Of a stretch of 16,068 nucleotides of DNA, positions 1 through 7,645 are shown piece by piece (the stretch's first letter is position 1; every line of letters begins with the position of its first letter). This stretch comes from Peptococcaceae bacterium BRH_c23. Lineage in GTDB: Bacteria > Bacillota_B > Desulfitobacteriia > Desulfitobacteriales > Desulfitobacteriaceae. The translations under genes were made by a program, and so were the position numbers. Location: positions 1 through 16,068 of the forward strand of contig LADV01000007.1 in NCBI GenBank assembly GCA_000961805.1. The letters are read 5' to 3'. The notes under the pieces are model-generated. The model searched no databases and was not told the origin of the DNA. It saw only the letters and a program-made list of their open reading frames with translations.

Positions 1-1240
1 TTCGATCTATAATTGGTGTGCCCAGTACCAGCAAATTTCTTCCCGTCTTAGTGGACTGGAAAGTACATATCTGCTTATGGTTTTCCAATACCAATCGCGT
101 GGCGGATGGGTAGTAATTACCGTTAAGCTCCATCTCGAAGGCGCTTAACCCTACCATGTCGGTCGGACGCATACCCCACAGATCTTCGCAAGCTCCTTTT
201 ACCCGCTGCGTAATACCTTTGCTATCGGCAATAAAAAGAGCATTATAATTAAACATGAATGAATCATTGTAATCAAAAATCCTTCCAAACTTCACCTCAT
301 CGTATTGGAACTCGCCCGACAGGGTACGAAGGCTCTCGAATAATCCGACATTAAAAGCGTGTAGAAGCTGTCGGTTGATAAAAGCCAGGGGATTATTCAG
401 ATATTGTTCCTCGTCGTAAATGAGATCGGCAGGAATAATATCACATATTTTAAGCAGCAAGTTGAAATCCTCGATAATTCTGTGCAGCGTGACTTTTTTG
501 CTCACTGTCGATACAGAGACGTTTTCAGATAAAAAAGCGCTGGAAACTACGGCACCTACGTTTTCAAATATTAAGAAGAAATGCTCGAACATATTTTGGG
601 AATATGGGAAGTAAAACCACTCGATTCTCTTTTGTATTTCGCAGCAGGTGGTAGATGTGGTGCTGATCAGGCTCTGCAGGTAGGATGGGGGTACGTCCTG
701 CCGTAATACTATCCTGAATGACTTCAAACTTTTGAAAATAGTGGCAAAACGTGATGCAACATGCAAAAATGACTCCATAATACGCTTTGCTTTCTCAAAA
801 GGTTCGTCGATAAGCAGCGACAGAGAGGATGCGCCCCCCGAAGCCCGGTACGATTCAAATAGGGACGACATTGCTTGATAACAGCTTTCCACCTGCCAAT
901 ATGTCTGCTTAATAGACCTATGTTCTGCAATAGCGGAACAGTACTCGTCCTCCCTAAGCCAGAGTGTCAATAACTCAGGATAGATCATTTGATTTATGTC
1001 GTATTTGGACAGATCTAGTCCCATCAGTATATGAAATTCCTTCTTCTGGTACTCCATAGTGAGGTGACCAGCAAAATAGTTTCCTAAGGCTACCATTATC
1101 TCATGGTTGTTCAATGGGCAACGCGTACCCTTACGCCAGCGCCACACCAGAGAGGGGTCCACACAAAGAGATTTTGCAAGCTTGCTGTTCGTTGTCCCAG
1201 TCAAGTTCATCAGGTAAATTAGCTTATTCGAAAAAGTCAT
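1..1240 (-). CDS. Regulator with N-terminal HTH and PAS domain, probably sigma-54 dependent (partial, 3' end outside window)
   Basis: Reading the minus strand from ATG at 1240 gives 413 uninterrupted codons that run off the left edge, so only the N-terminal part is present. Residues 1-60 look like a Cro/XRE-type helix-turn-helix (TNSKLAKSLCVDPSLVWRWR at 18-37). Residues 60-325 are a helical region I do not recognise, rich in aromatic and Cys residues. Residues 328-413 are a PAS domain of the kind seen in Clostridia sigma-54 activators (FIADSKGITQRV, then RNLLVLGTPIIDR). The PAS type suggests that an AAA+ sigma-54 domain follows outside the window, but this is not seen. The start is preceded by a modest AGGCAGGT site. 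The gene diverges from the hydantoinase operon, with 660 bp and a palindrome between them, so it may control that operon. It is called from a continuous frame without a visible stop. Confidence 0.75.
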   Translation of the reverse strand, partial: MTFSNKLIYLMNLTGTTNSKLAKSLCVDPSLVWRWRKGTRCPLNNHEIMVALGNYFAGHLTMEYQKKEFHILMGLDLSKYDINQMIYPELLTLWLREDEYCSAIAEHRSIKQTYWQVESCYQAMSSLFESYRASGGASSLSLLIDEPFEKAKRIMESFLHVASRFATIFKSLKSFRIVLRQDVPPSYLQSLISTTSTTCCEIQKRIEWFYFPYSQNMFEHFFLIFENVGAVVSSAFLSENVSVSTVSKKVTLHRIIEDFNLLLKICDIIPADLIYDEEQYLNNPLAFINRQLLHAFNVGLFESLRTLSGEFQYDEVKFGRIFDYNDSFMFNYNALFIADSKGITQRVKGACEDLWGMRPTDMVGLSAFEMELNGNYYPSATRLVLENHKQICTFQSTKTGRNLLVLGTPIIDR

Positions 1241-1349
1241 AAGTCTACCTGCCTTTCGTTTATATGGCTCACTGTATAAAATCCCCCTCATAACATTTAG
1301 TGATAAATGCTTTGTAATGTAGTAGAAGGCATCAATACACACAAAACAA

Positions 1350-1389
1350 CTTAATATATAAAATATTGCAAAATATTTTATATATTAAG
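1350..1389. repeat. Perfect AT-rich palindrome, 18-bp arms, 4-nt loop
   Basis: The left arm CTTAATATATAAAATATT (1350-1367) is exactly reverse-complemented at 1372-1389 around GCAA. It lies about 110 bp upstream of the minus-strand regulator start and before the transposase fragment. It could be an operator, a cruciform-forming site, a bidirectional terminator or a small mobile-element relic. No T-run beyond the arm itself argues for one of these over the others. Confidence 0.85.
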
Positions 1390-1443
1390 AATAATAGTAC
1401 CAATTAATTATACTGTCAATCAGTGCATAAAAGTATTTGTTAA

Positions 1444-1728
1444 ATGTCCGATCGAAAGGCTCAGAAACTTCAGACGCCCCAACTCGCTCTGCTGATCTGT
1501 AATGCCCAACTCCATGAATACCTGGCTTTGCGAGAGATTGGCTCCAGTCTCAATAGCACAGGGCTTAGAGAAGCCATCGGTTTAGAGAGCATCCGTCACA
1601 GCCAGATCTCCCGAAGACTCAAGGTTTTACCCATCCGAGTTTCAGAAATGCTTTACAAGAACGTGTTGCACCAGGTTGCCAACCTACTACAATATGCGCT
1701 TACGCATTATGTCAATGACAGACAATGA
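1444..1728 (+). pseudogene. N-terminal fragment of an IS4-type transposase
   Basis: This is a 94-codon frame with the pattern QLHEYLALREIGSSL, then IRHSQISRRLKVLP, then MLYKNVLHQVANL. I recognise it as the N-terminal segment of IS4-superfamily transposases that carry a DUF4372-like head (the QISRRL..LP motif). Full-length relatives are several hundred residues. Here a TAA sits directly before the ATG, and the frame stops soon after the head domain with none of the DDE catalytic core. The last 13 or so residues no longer look like the family, so the break point is probably near 1690. No terminal inverted repeats were found. It is a dead insertion-sequence scrap lying between the divergent regulator and the hydantoinase gene. 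I see no good ribosome site. Confidence 0.6.
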
Positions 1729-1801
1729 CTAACACCGTAAAGTGCTTGAAGCGCTTACCCCACCATGTTAAGCTTCAATCAAACTTAAAAATATAAAGAT
1801 T

Positions 1802-1825
1802 TGGAAGGAGGGAATCATGACGTAA
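1802..1825 (+). other. Strong ribosome site followed by a two-codon frame (ATG ACG TAA)
   Basis: GGAAGGAGGG at 1803-1812 is a near-ideal ribosome site, well spaced from ATG at 1817, but the third codon is TAA. The same frame then reads about 15 more codons to a TGA. It may be a minigene in the leader of the hydantoinase mRNA or the beheaded start of a lost gene. The rest of 1729-1902 shows nothing else I can support, and I found no -24/-12 element there. Confidence 0.3.
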
Positions 1826-1902
1826 GATACTACCGCGATTAACTTCCACCATTTAAAAGAGTATGAAAAATGATAAAAAAGAAAATCGAGGAGGAAATCA
1901 AG

Positions 1903-3270
1903 ATGTTGGATAGTATCATTAAAAATGGAAAAGTCGTAACCCATACCGACGTATTGGAAGCCGATGTAGCAATCGAGAACGGGATAATTGCGGCCATAGG
2001 GTATAATCTGGGGCAGGCAAAAGAAGTGATTGACGCTAAAGGCAACTATGTTATGCCCGGCTGCATCGACCCGCATAACCACATAGGCATGTTCGTTGAT
2101 TATAACGGCGACCTTAAATCCGAAACAGGCGCAGGACTGATCGGCGGCAACACGATGATGATGCAGTGCGGTGTCGGGAACTATCCGATCATGGATGTAG
2201 TTAAGATGATGAAAGATCCTATTAAAAGCTATGCTTATGGTGACGTAGGAATGTATGCGGCTCTTCTAACTGATGATGATTTGACAAAGATACCGGAACT
2301 TTCTGCAATGGGTATTAATTCCTACAAGTTCTTCCTAGCATATAAGGGCAAGTTTGCTGAAAGTATTGGCTTAATGAACTGCAATATCGACAACGGATAT
2401 CTTTATGAGGGTATTAAAGAAATTAAGAAAGTCGGCGGTCTGCCTATGTTCCACGCTGAGAATGTAGAAATGGTAGTCCGTGTCGAGCCCGAGTTCAGGC
2501 ATACAAATACACTGAAAACATGGGCTGATGCCAGACCCAATATTGCTGAAGAAATAGATTTCTTTACCGCCTGCGAGATTGCAGAATTCTTGAAATCCCC
2601 AATATATCAGGTACACAGCAGCGTTGCCCGGGTTACGGATATTGCCCGTGAGTTTAGGCTGCGGGGCAACAAGGTATATATGGAAGGTATGCCTCAATAT
2701 TGTATCCTTGATTATGAAGGCAAGAACCTCAAAGAGCCACTTCTGGGCAAGATTAACCCGCCTATCAGAAGCCACAAAGACAGAGACGGCTGCTTAGAGA
2801 ACCTGAAAAGAGGCGAATACGATGTATTGGCTACTGACAGCGCCAACAGCATGTATGCTGACAAGAAAAAGGACGGCAACATCTGGAACATGATCCTTGA
2901 CTGGTCCAGCGCAGGCCTGATGCTGCCTCTCGTATTGAGCGAGTTTGTGAATAAAGGCCACCTTACCATGCCGGATGTCGTCCGTATGAGTTCTTATAAT
3001 ACCGCAAAGATCCATGGCTATGCTCCTAAGAAGGGTATGCTGGCGCCCGGTTCCGACGCGGATATCATCATCGTCGACCTGAACAAAACCAAGAAATTGT
3101 CCGCCAAGACAACTCCGTCCTGGTCCGACTGGTGCCTGTACGAGGGTTGGGAGCTTAAGGGCTGGCCGGTGCTCACAATGCTCAGAGGCAAGGTTGTTGT
3201 TAAAGACGACAAACTGCTTGTGGAACCTGGGTTTGGCGAGTTCGTTAAATCACAACCTGCTTATAAATAA
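1903..3270 (+). CDS. Dihydropyrimidinase / D-hydantoinase family cyclic amidohydrolase
   Basis: This metal-dependent cytoplasmic hydrolase of the urease/dihydroorotase superfamily would open a cyclic amide such as a hydantoin, dihydropyrimidine or related ureide. The start is set at ATG 1903 because GAGGAGG (1888-1894) sits 8 nt upstream. An in-frame ATG at 1870 has no such site. The product is 455 aa, usual for the family. All metal ligands are present: H58 and H60 (DPHNH), the lysine to be carboxylated K142 (NSYKFF), H184 (FHAENVE), H238 (YQVHSS) and D312 (LATDS). The family's INPPIRS..DR stretch (285-294) and the C-terminal YEGWELKGWPVLTMLRGKVV block are clear. The usual His after the catalytic Asp (TDH) is Ser here, which suggests a substrate range different from classical hydantoinases. 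Substrate is not determinable; allantoin or dihydroorotate remain alternatives, though the C-terminal block fits hydantoinase best. Confidence 0.9.
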   Translation: MLDSIIKNGKVVTHTDVLEADVAIENGIIAAIGYNLGQAKEVIDAKGNYVMPGCIDPHNHIGMFVDYNGDLKSETGAGLIGGNTMMMQCGVGNYPIMDVVKMMKDPIKSYAYGDVGMYAALLTDDDLTKIPELSAMGINSYKFFLAYKGKFAESIGLMNCNIDNGYLYEGIKEIKKVGGLPMFHAENVEMVVRVEPEFRHTNTLKTWADARPNIAEEIDFFTACEIAEFLKSPIYQVHSSVARVTDIAREFRLRGNKVYMEGMPQYCILDYEGKNLKEPLLGKINPPIRSHKDRDGCLENLKRGEYDVLATDSANSMYADKKKDGNIWNMILDWSSAGLMLPLVLSEFVNKGHLTMPDVVRMSSYNTAKIHGYAPKKGMLAPGSDADIIIVDLNKTKKLSAKTTPSWSDWCLYEGWELKGWPVLTMLRGKVVVKDDKLLVEPGFGEFVKSQPAYK

Positions 3271-3316
3271 TAATTACGAGCTGAATAATTTTTCCGGAGA
3301 AATACCGCCTGTTGAA

Positions 3317-3358
3317 AACACTAAGGGGGCCGCAGCTGTTATCGGCCTCTTTAGTGTT
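3317..3358 (+). terminator. 16-bp hairpin after the hydantoinase gene (terminator or mRNA-processing element)
   Basis: The arms AACACTAAGGGGGCCG (3317-3332) and CGGCCTCTTTAGTGTT (3343-3358) pair along their full length with two G-U pairs and a 10-nt loop. No T-run follows, so complete termination is doubtful. It may reduce read-through into the amidase or protect the 3' end of the first message. Confidence 0.55.
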
Positions 3359-3371
3359 ACCACAAGAATGA

Positions 3372-3620
3372 TCCAATGTAGGCTCAGGACTTTTTGAGCA
3401 GCTTGGATACGAGATAAGCGGACAATTGGGCGCAATACCTTTTATAATGGGCGGCATCGTATTAATACCGCTTATCATAGCAGTCAGCAAGGTAGCAAGT
3501 GCTTTGGCACTCCTCTCGTTTATCGTCGCATTCTGTTTCCTGATGCTAATAGCGCTATGGTTTCATAAACCGAAAATACAGGCATACCGCAGTTCCAGTA
3601 TAGGTATAAAAACTATTTGA
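3372..3620 (+). pseudogene. Decayed C-terminal end of a membrane protein (transporter-like)
   Basis: The frame opens after TGA at 3369 and runs 82 codons with no convincing start: a TTG at 3426 is the only initiator candidate and has no ribosome site. It begins NVGSGLFEQLGYEISGQLGA and continues into two hydrophobic helices (about LGAIPFIMGGIVLIPLIIAV and ALALLSFIVAFCFLMLIALW), ending in a basic tail (HKPKIQAYR). The Gly-rich start, amphipathic link and paired helices resemble the last two helices of a major-facilitator or similar 12-helix carrier. The neighbouring frame just upstream also reads like membrane protein (GAAAVIGLFSVTT), as expected if a frameshift broke the gene. It lies between two catabolic hydrolases, so it may be the relic of a substrate permease. 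A functional two-helix small protein is possible but less likely. Family not identified. Confidence 0.45.
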
Positions 3621-3641
3621 AAAAAGAGGGCGAGAACATTT

Positions 3642-5054
3642 ATGGCAATATCCGATTACACGATTTCCGAGCTAGGTGAACTGTACAGAAAAAAGGAATT
3701 ATCACCCGTAGAAGTCACGGAGAAAATGCTAAAGCTTGCCAAGGACTCTCAGCCGCAGATAAACTCCATTGTTCTTTTTACGGAAGAAAGGGCTATGAAA
3801 GAGGCTAAGCTGGCCGAAAAGAAATTTATGGGTAATGAGAAATGTAGCCCTCTTTGCGGTATCCCTTATAATGTAAAAGATTTGATCGATGTTAAGGGAA
3901 CAGCTACAACAATGGGCTGCAAAGCTTATCATGATAACTACAAAGAGCACGATTCTGCTGTGGTTGAAATGCTTAGCGCGGCAGGCGCCGTTTTAATGGG
4001 GAAATCCAATACATCACAGCTCGCGATGGGCACAACCGGCGATGTTTCCTTGTTTGGTGCCACCCGTAACCCGCGCAACCTGGAGAAGGTACCGGGTGGC
4101 AGCAGCTGCGGTTCCGGAGCTTCGGTGGCGGCTGGCATATCCGCTTTCTCTATTGGCACAGATCAGGGTGGCTCCGTTAGAATTCCTGCGGCTTTCTGCG
4201 GCGTAGTAGGCATTAAGCCGACATTCGGACGTATAAGCTATTATTGTTCGGCTTCTGCTCATAAGATGGTTGACCATTTAGGTGTCTCAACCCGCAATGT
4301 CTATGACAACGCGCTTGTACTTTCCGCTGCATCAGGCTACGACCCGAGATACGAGTACTCGTTCAATGCTCCGTCGCAGAACTTCGCAAAAGAGATAACG
4401 AGAAGTGCTGAAGGCATGATAATCTGTGTCCCGACAAAGTTCTGTTATGATGATGTTGAATACTGGCTGACCGAACAGTATACTAAGGCCTTGGAAATTC
4501 TGAAAGAGGGCGGAGCCAAGGTTAAAGAGGTAGAGATGCCTGACTTGTCCACATATCGTAAGGCTCATCAGCAGATATTCATGGTAGGCGCCATTTACAA
4601 CCATGCTTATATTTTAGCAGAACGTGGCGACCAGATAGAGTCTGAAATGTATGACAGAATGAAGGCAGGAGATATTCCTGCAAGCGAATTCTTCAAAGAT
4701 ATAGAGATGCAGAAAGATTTAATGAAGATTTTCCTTGACCTGATGGATGGCTGCGACTTCATGTTTACGCCAACAATGGGTGCTTTTCCCTGCGGTCAAA
4801 TGGAGCGTGAAATAACTCTGAACGGACAAAAAGTACCGATTTACGAGCCGAATACCCGGTACACATGGTGGGGCAACTATCTTGGAATGCCCGGTTTGAC
4901 TATACCGGTCGCGTTTAACAAAGATAACAATGCTGCTAACGTACAATTTGTGGGACGTCAAGGAGAAGAAGCGAAGCTTTATCGCGCTGCTTCCTATGTT
5001 GAGCATGTAGTGGGGAGTGCGGATATCACTAAGCTTCCCGGTCTGGATTATTAA
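3642..5054 (+). CDS. Amidase-signature family hydrolase
   Basis: A 470-aa cytoplasmic amidase of the GatA/FAAH/malonamidase fold, which hydrolyses a carboxamide or related C-N bond using a Ser-cisSer-Lys triad. The triad is visible: K79 in NVKDLID, the Gly/Ser signature GGSSCGSGAS at 152-161 with cis-Ser at S154, and nucleophile S178 in GTDQGGSVRIPAAFCG. The spacing matches the family. Length is normal and no GatB or GatC lies nearby, so this is a catabolic amidase, not the tRNA amidotransferase. It follows the hydantoinase by 371 bp in the same orientation, which suggests it acts on the linear product of ring opening (for example a carbamoyl or amide compound). A weak GAGGGCGAG site precedes ATG 3642. 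Substrate is not readable. No broken residue is seen. Confidence 0.9.
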   Translation: MAISDYTISELGELYRKKELSPVEVTEKMLKLAKDSQPQINSIVLFTEERAMKEAKLAEKKFMGNEKCSPLCGIPYNVKDLIDVKGTATTMGCKAYHDNYKEHDSAVVEMLSAAGAVLMGKSNTSQLAMGTTGDVSLFGATRNPRNLEKVPGGSSCGSGASVAAGISAFSIGTDQGGSVRIPAAFCGVVGIKPTFGRISYYCSASAHKMVDHLGVSTRNVYDNALVLSAASGYDPRYEYSFNAPSQNFAKEITRSAEGMIICVPTKFCYDDVEYWLTEQYTKALEILKEGGAKVKEVEMPDLSTYRKAHQQIFMVGAIYNHAYILAERGDQIESEMYDRMKAGDIPASEFFKDIEMQKDLMKIFLDLMDGCDFMFTPTMGAFPCGQMEREITLNGQKVPIYEPNTRYTWWGNYLGMPGLTIPVAFNKDNNAANVQFVGRQGEEAKLYRAASYVEHVVGSADITKLPGLDY

Positions 5055-5122
5055 ATAGTAAATAATATCCATACACCGATTTTGGGATTAACAAAAGCCA
5101 ATAGTCATCTAAACCATAATGG

Positions 5123-5128
5123 TATAAT
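5123..5128 (+). promoter_or_regulatory. Possible sigma-A -10 box (TATAAT) upstream of the sigma-54 regulator
   Basis: An exact TATAAT is found 123 bp before the regulator start, but the hexamer 17 bp upstream (AATAGT) is a poor -35. If used, it would give the activator gene its own housekeeping transcription. An orphan GGAGG with no start codon follows near 5156. Confidence 0.3.
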
Positions 5129-5204
5129 CAGTAAAATGTATTAGAAATATTTTTTGGAGGAAACCAAAAAAAAATCTAGCCATAGAATCTAGTTATTCCG
5201 GACA

Positions 5205-5228
5205 TCGAGGGTATTCGAAAGTACTCGA
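5205..5228. promoter_or_regulatory. 24-bp dyad just upstream of the regulator ribosome site (possible operator)
   Basis: TCGAG, then 4 bp, then TTCGAA, then 4 bp, then CTCGA forms a centred dyad ending 22 bp before ATG 5251. The outer five and inner three base pairs of each half match exactly. Its position between a possible promoter and the start codon suits an autoregulatory operator. No second copy was noticed near the 7426 promoter. Confidence 0.4.
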
Positions 5229-5250
5229 CCATTACAAGGAGGATTGTTCT

Positions 5251-7212
5251 ATGGGTGCTCAGATACTTGTTACCTCGTCATATTCGGAAATGACAAACTT
5301 GATCCGAGAAGTAGCTGTAGATTTAAATATCGAAATTATTGTCATCGAGGAAATCTTAGATAATGCAGCTAAGTCAGTAAGGGAAAAAGTACAGAACAAC
5401 GGGGAGATAGAGGTTATCATTAGCCGGGGGGGTACAGCGGAAGCTATTAAAGAAACAATAGACATACCAGTAATTATTATTGAGGGGACTGATTTCGACC
5501 TTTTACGATCCATGTGGGAAGCTAAAAGCAAAAATAAGCGTAGTATTGGATTTTTAGCTTATAAATACTACCAAATAGATTATGATTTCGAACTAATCGA
5601 AAAAATTCTTGACATTCAAGTTAGACAATATCTATATACAAGTCGTCAACATATTGTTGAACAAGTCGAGAAAGCCTATCACGATGGTACTGATGTTTTG
5701 GTTGGGGGCGGGCAATATGGAGTAACATTGTCACAATCATATGGAATGAATGGTGGTTTGATTCATTCCAGCCGCAGGGCTGTCATCCAAGCGTTGCAAA
5801 GAGCTCAAGCTATTTTGGACGTTATAAAAAAACAGAAGGCTCATGAAGAAGAACTTAAAACGATTATTAATTCTGCTTATGAAGGTATAATTGCCTTCGA
5901 TCGGTTAAATAACGTAACTTTATTTAACTCTGTAGCCCAAAGGATTTTTGATTTGGATCTCTCGCAGGTAAAAGGTATAACAATTGATGAATTAGTGAAC
6001 TTGACAAGGAATTTTGACATTTTCAGTAAGGATAGTATGGAAATAGATCAAATAAAGAAAATTAGGAACTCTCGATTCGTTGTCAGAAAAACAATGATTA
6101 AGTTGGAAGAGGAGATCTTAGGATCTGTTTACGTTTTTCAGGATGTTACTACAATTCAGAACATGGAACAGAAAATTCGTAAGGAGTTACACAAGAAAGG
6201 TCTTGTTGTAAAGTTTTCAGTTAACAACATCGTTACTGAAAGTAAGGCTATGCGTGAAGTTTTGGAACAAGCAAAAAAATATGGAGCTACAGATTCTACA
6301 GTGCTTGTCACTGGAGAAAGTGGCACAGGAAAGGAACTCCTTGCGCAAAGTTTGCATCAGTTTAGTCCTCGTAAACATGGTCCGTTCGTGGCGGTTAATT
6401 GTGCAACTTTACCCGATAATTTGTTGGAAAGTGAATTATATGGGTATGAAGAAGGAGCCTTTACAGGCGCCAAAAAAGGTGGTAATATCGGTCTTTTTGA
6501 ATTAGCACATTGTGGAACGATCTTTTTGGACGAAATAGGAACAGTTCCTCTAAACCTGCAAGCACATCTTTTACGTGTCCTCCAGGAAAAAGAAGTAAGG
6601 CGGATTGGTGGGGATAAAAATATCCCAATTGACGTAAGAATTATTGCAGCAACGAATGAGGACTTAAAACAAATGGTTGAGGAAGGAAAATTTAGACGCG
6701 ATTTATTTTTTCGGTTGAACGTTTTATGCCTAAAGATTCCTTCTTTAAGAGAGAGAAAAGAGGATATCCCACATTTAATTAACTATTATTTAAAGGTATT
6801 TAATGCTCGATTTGATAAGAAAATTGAGCAATTTCATCCAACTTTATGGAAATGGTTTCTCCAATATTCATGGCCAGGTAATATCAGGGAATTGGAAAAT
6901 CTAATTCAACGTTGCGTAATTATTGCTGAGGACACATTCGTTGACTCATCTTTCTTGGAAACCGTCTTTAAGGAAGAATATACTGCGGAATTTGAAAAAT
7001 TCGAATCAGAGAGAAGTTTAGCAATCTTAATAGAAAAATCCGGAAAAAATGTTATAGAAAATTCGGCAAGTTTGAATGATATTGAATACGAGGTCATTAA
7101 GCAATTGCAATCAGTGGTAAAGAATAAGGCTGAAATCGCCCAGATCTTAGGGATAAGTAGAACGACCTTGTGGAAGAAGATAAAAGATAAAAGTTATTTG
7201 TCTAAAAATTGA
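5251..7212 (+). CDS. Sigma-54-dependent transcriptional activator (PrpR_N-PAS-AAA+-Fis HTH)
   Basis: A 653-aa bacterial enhancer-binding protein that remodels sigma-54 RNA polymerase at -24/-12 promoters using ATP. Domains in order: a PrpR_N-type sensor (about 1-190; [11 protein letters not shown] at 58-68, VGGGQYGV at 151-158); a PAS domain (about 200-300); and the AAA+ module with Walker A GESGTGKE (355-362), the sigma-54 contact loop GAFTGA (402-407), Walker [10 protein letters not shown] (422-430), [10 protein letters not shown] (481-490) and WPGN (541-544). It ends in a Fis-type helix-turn-helix ([20 protein letters not shown], 625-644). All ATPase residues are intact. The start has an ideal AAGGAGGA site. 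PrpR_N domains usually sense small metabolites. The gene sits directly upstream of a -24/-12 promoter with direct repeats, the usual layout for an activator next to its target. Its codons look A/T-richer than those of the upstream hydrolases. Confidence 0.95.
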   Translation: MGAQILVTSSYSEMTNLIREVAVDLNIEIIVIEEILDNAAKSVREKVQNNGEIEVIISRGGTAEAIKETIDIPVIIIEGTDFDLLRSMWEAKSKNKRSIGFLAYKYYQIDYDFELIEKILDIQVRQYLYTSRQHIVEQVEKAYHDGTDVLVGGGQYGVTLSQSYGMNGGLIHSSRRAVIQALQRAQAILDVIKKQKAHEEELKTIINSAYEGIIAFDRLNNVTLFNSVAQRIFDLDLSQVKGITIDELVNLTRNFDIFSKDSMEIDQIKKIRNSRFVVRKTMIKLEEEILGSVYVFQDVTTIQNMEQKIRKELHKKGLVVKFSVNNIVTESKAMREVLEQAKKYGATDSTVLVTGESGTGKELLAQSLHQFSPRKHGPFVAVNCATLPDNLLESELYGYEEGAFTGAKKGGNIGLFELAHCGTIFLDEIGTVPLNLQAHLLRVLQEKEVRRIGGDKNIPIDVRIIAATNEDLKQMVEEGKFRRDLFFRLNVLCLKIPSLRERKEDIPHLINYYLKVFNARFDKKIEQFHPTLWKWFLQYSWPGNIRELENLIQRCVIIAEDTFVDSSFLETVFKEEYTAEFEKFESERSLAILIEKSGKNVIENSASLNDIEYEVIKQLQSVVKNKAEIAQILGISRTTLWKKIKDKSYLSKN

Positions 7213-7240
7213 CATTGTATAAACGGAATTAAAGAATTTA

Positions 7241-7345
7241 TCACCTCCATAAAAATCTGAAAATTTAATCATGTTTAAATTATGTAATAGTTTTGAACAT
7301 TATGTTAAATGTTATTGAGATATTTAACTGACTCACCTCCATAAA
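7241..7345. promoter_or_regulatory. Two 13-bp direct repeats, candidate activator binding sites
   Basis: TCACCTCCATAAA occurs exactly at 7241-7253 and 7333-7345, 92 bp apart, with similar flanks (A-rich, then GATT or ATCT). They lie about 200 and 110 bp before the expected start of the 7426 promoter, within the usual range for enhancer-type sites. Between them is a small dyad, AACATT / AATGTT (7296-7313). The reverse strand of each repeat resembles a ribosome site (GGAGGTGA), but no start codon follows at a proper distance. Confidence 0.5.
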
Positions 7346-7425
7346 GATTTAAAACAGTAATATTTCAGTATATAAGGGTAAGGAATTATCGGGGTTTGGC
7401 GGCTTTTTTTTAGTTCTCTACAAAG

Positions 7426-7441
7426 TGGCATGATAATTGCA
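7426..7441 (+). promoter_or_regulatory. Sigma-54 (-24/-12) promoter
   Basis: TGGCATGATAATTGCA matches the consensus TGGCACG-N4-TTGCA except for one C-to-T change. The invariant GG (7427-7428) and GC (7439-7440) have the correct 12-bp offset. Transcription would start near 7452 and read the mini-ORFs and the MFS gene. It follows the sigma-54 activator gene directly. Confidence 0.85.
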
Positions 7442-7471
7442 ATTTAAGTAAATATAGATAGGAGGTGTCTA

Positions 7472-7531
7472 ATGGATTGCAAACGTAGGAGCTTTTCAGT
7501 GCTGAGTAAACTTTTAATTTTAAAAAAATAA
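7472..7531 (+). CDS. Possible 19-residue leader peptide
   Basis: ATG at 7472 has an excellent AGGAGGT site 6 nt upstream and starts the first open frame of the sigma-54 transcript. The product, MDCKRRSFSVLSKLLILKK, is a short, strongly basic peptide with an amphipathic Leu-rich second half. The 3' half of the gene is a run of A and T. It could be a translated regulatory leader, a membrane-active small peptide, or chance. No family is recognised. A second short frame follows after 15 nt, which would give a coupled arrangement. Confidence 0.4.
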   Translation: MDCKRRSFSVLSKLLILKK

Positions 7532-7546
7532 ACAGAAAGGGGGATA

Positions 7547-7645
7547 ATGAAAGGCAGGCATAATAAGATACCGATAATGACAGATATAACAGAGGGAGAA
7601 ATTATATACCGCTATTCTCAAACAGGTCATCAAAAGGACAATTAA
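7547..7645 (+). CDS. Possible 32-residue small protein
   Basis: ATG 7547 is preceded by AGAAAGGGGG and opens 32 codons that begin MKGRHNKIPIMTDITEGEII and end with a polar tail (TGHQKDN). It is hydrophilic, with no helix long enough to cross a membrane and no motif I recognise. It lies 15 nt after the 19-codon frame in the same leader. It could be a real small protein, or the head of a gene whose remainder was lost, since the following 450 bp look degraded. Confidence 0.35.
   Translation: MKGRHNKIPIMTDITEGEIIYRYSQTGHQKDN

Noticed and set aside
1870..1902. Upstream ATG of the hydantoinase
   Set aside because: It adds a Lys/Glu-rich stretch that encodes the ribosome site of the true start at 1903.
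2371..2775. Minus-strand open frame inside the hydantoinase gene
   Set aside because: It is antisense to a gene with complete catalytic motifs, has no ribosome site and no protein-family features.
3505..3520. Possible -24/-12 promoter (TGGCACT) before the amidase
   Set aside because: The -24 half is good, but the required GC at -12 is replaced by GT, so sigma-54 use is improbable. It also lies in the membrane-protein relic.
7401..7411. T-run as terminator of the sigma-54 activator gene
   Set aside because: No stem pairs ahead of the T-run. It immediately precedes the -24/-12 promoter and is better seen as part of that A/T-rich region.
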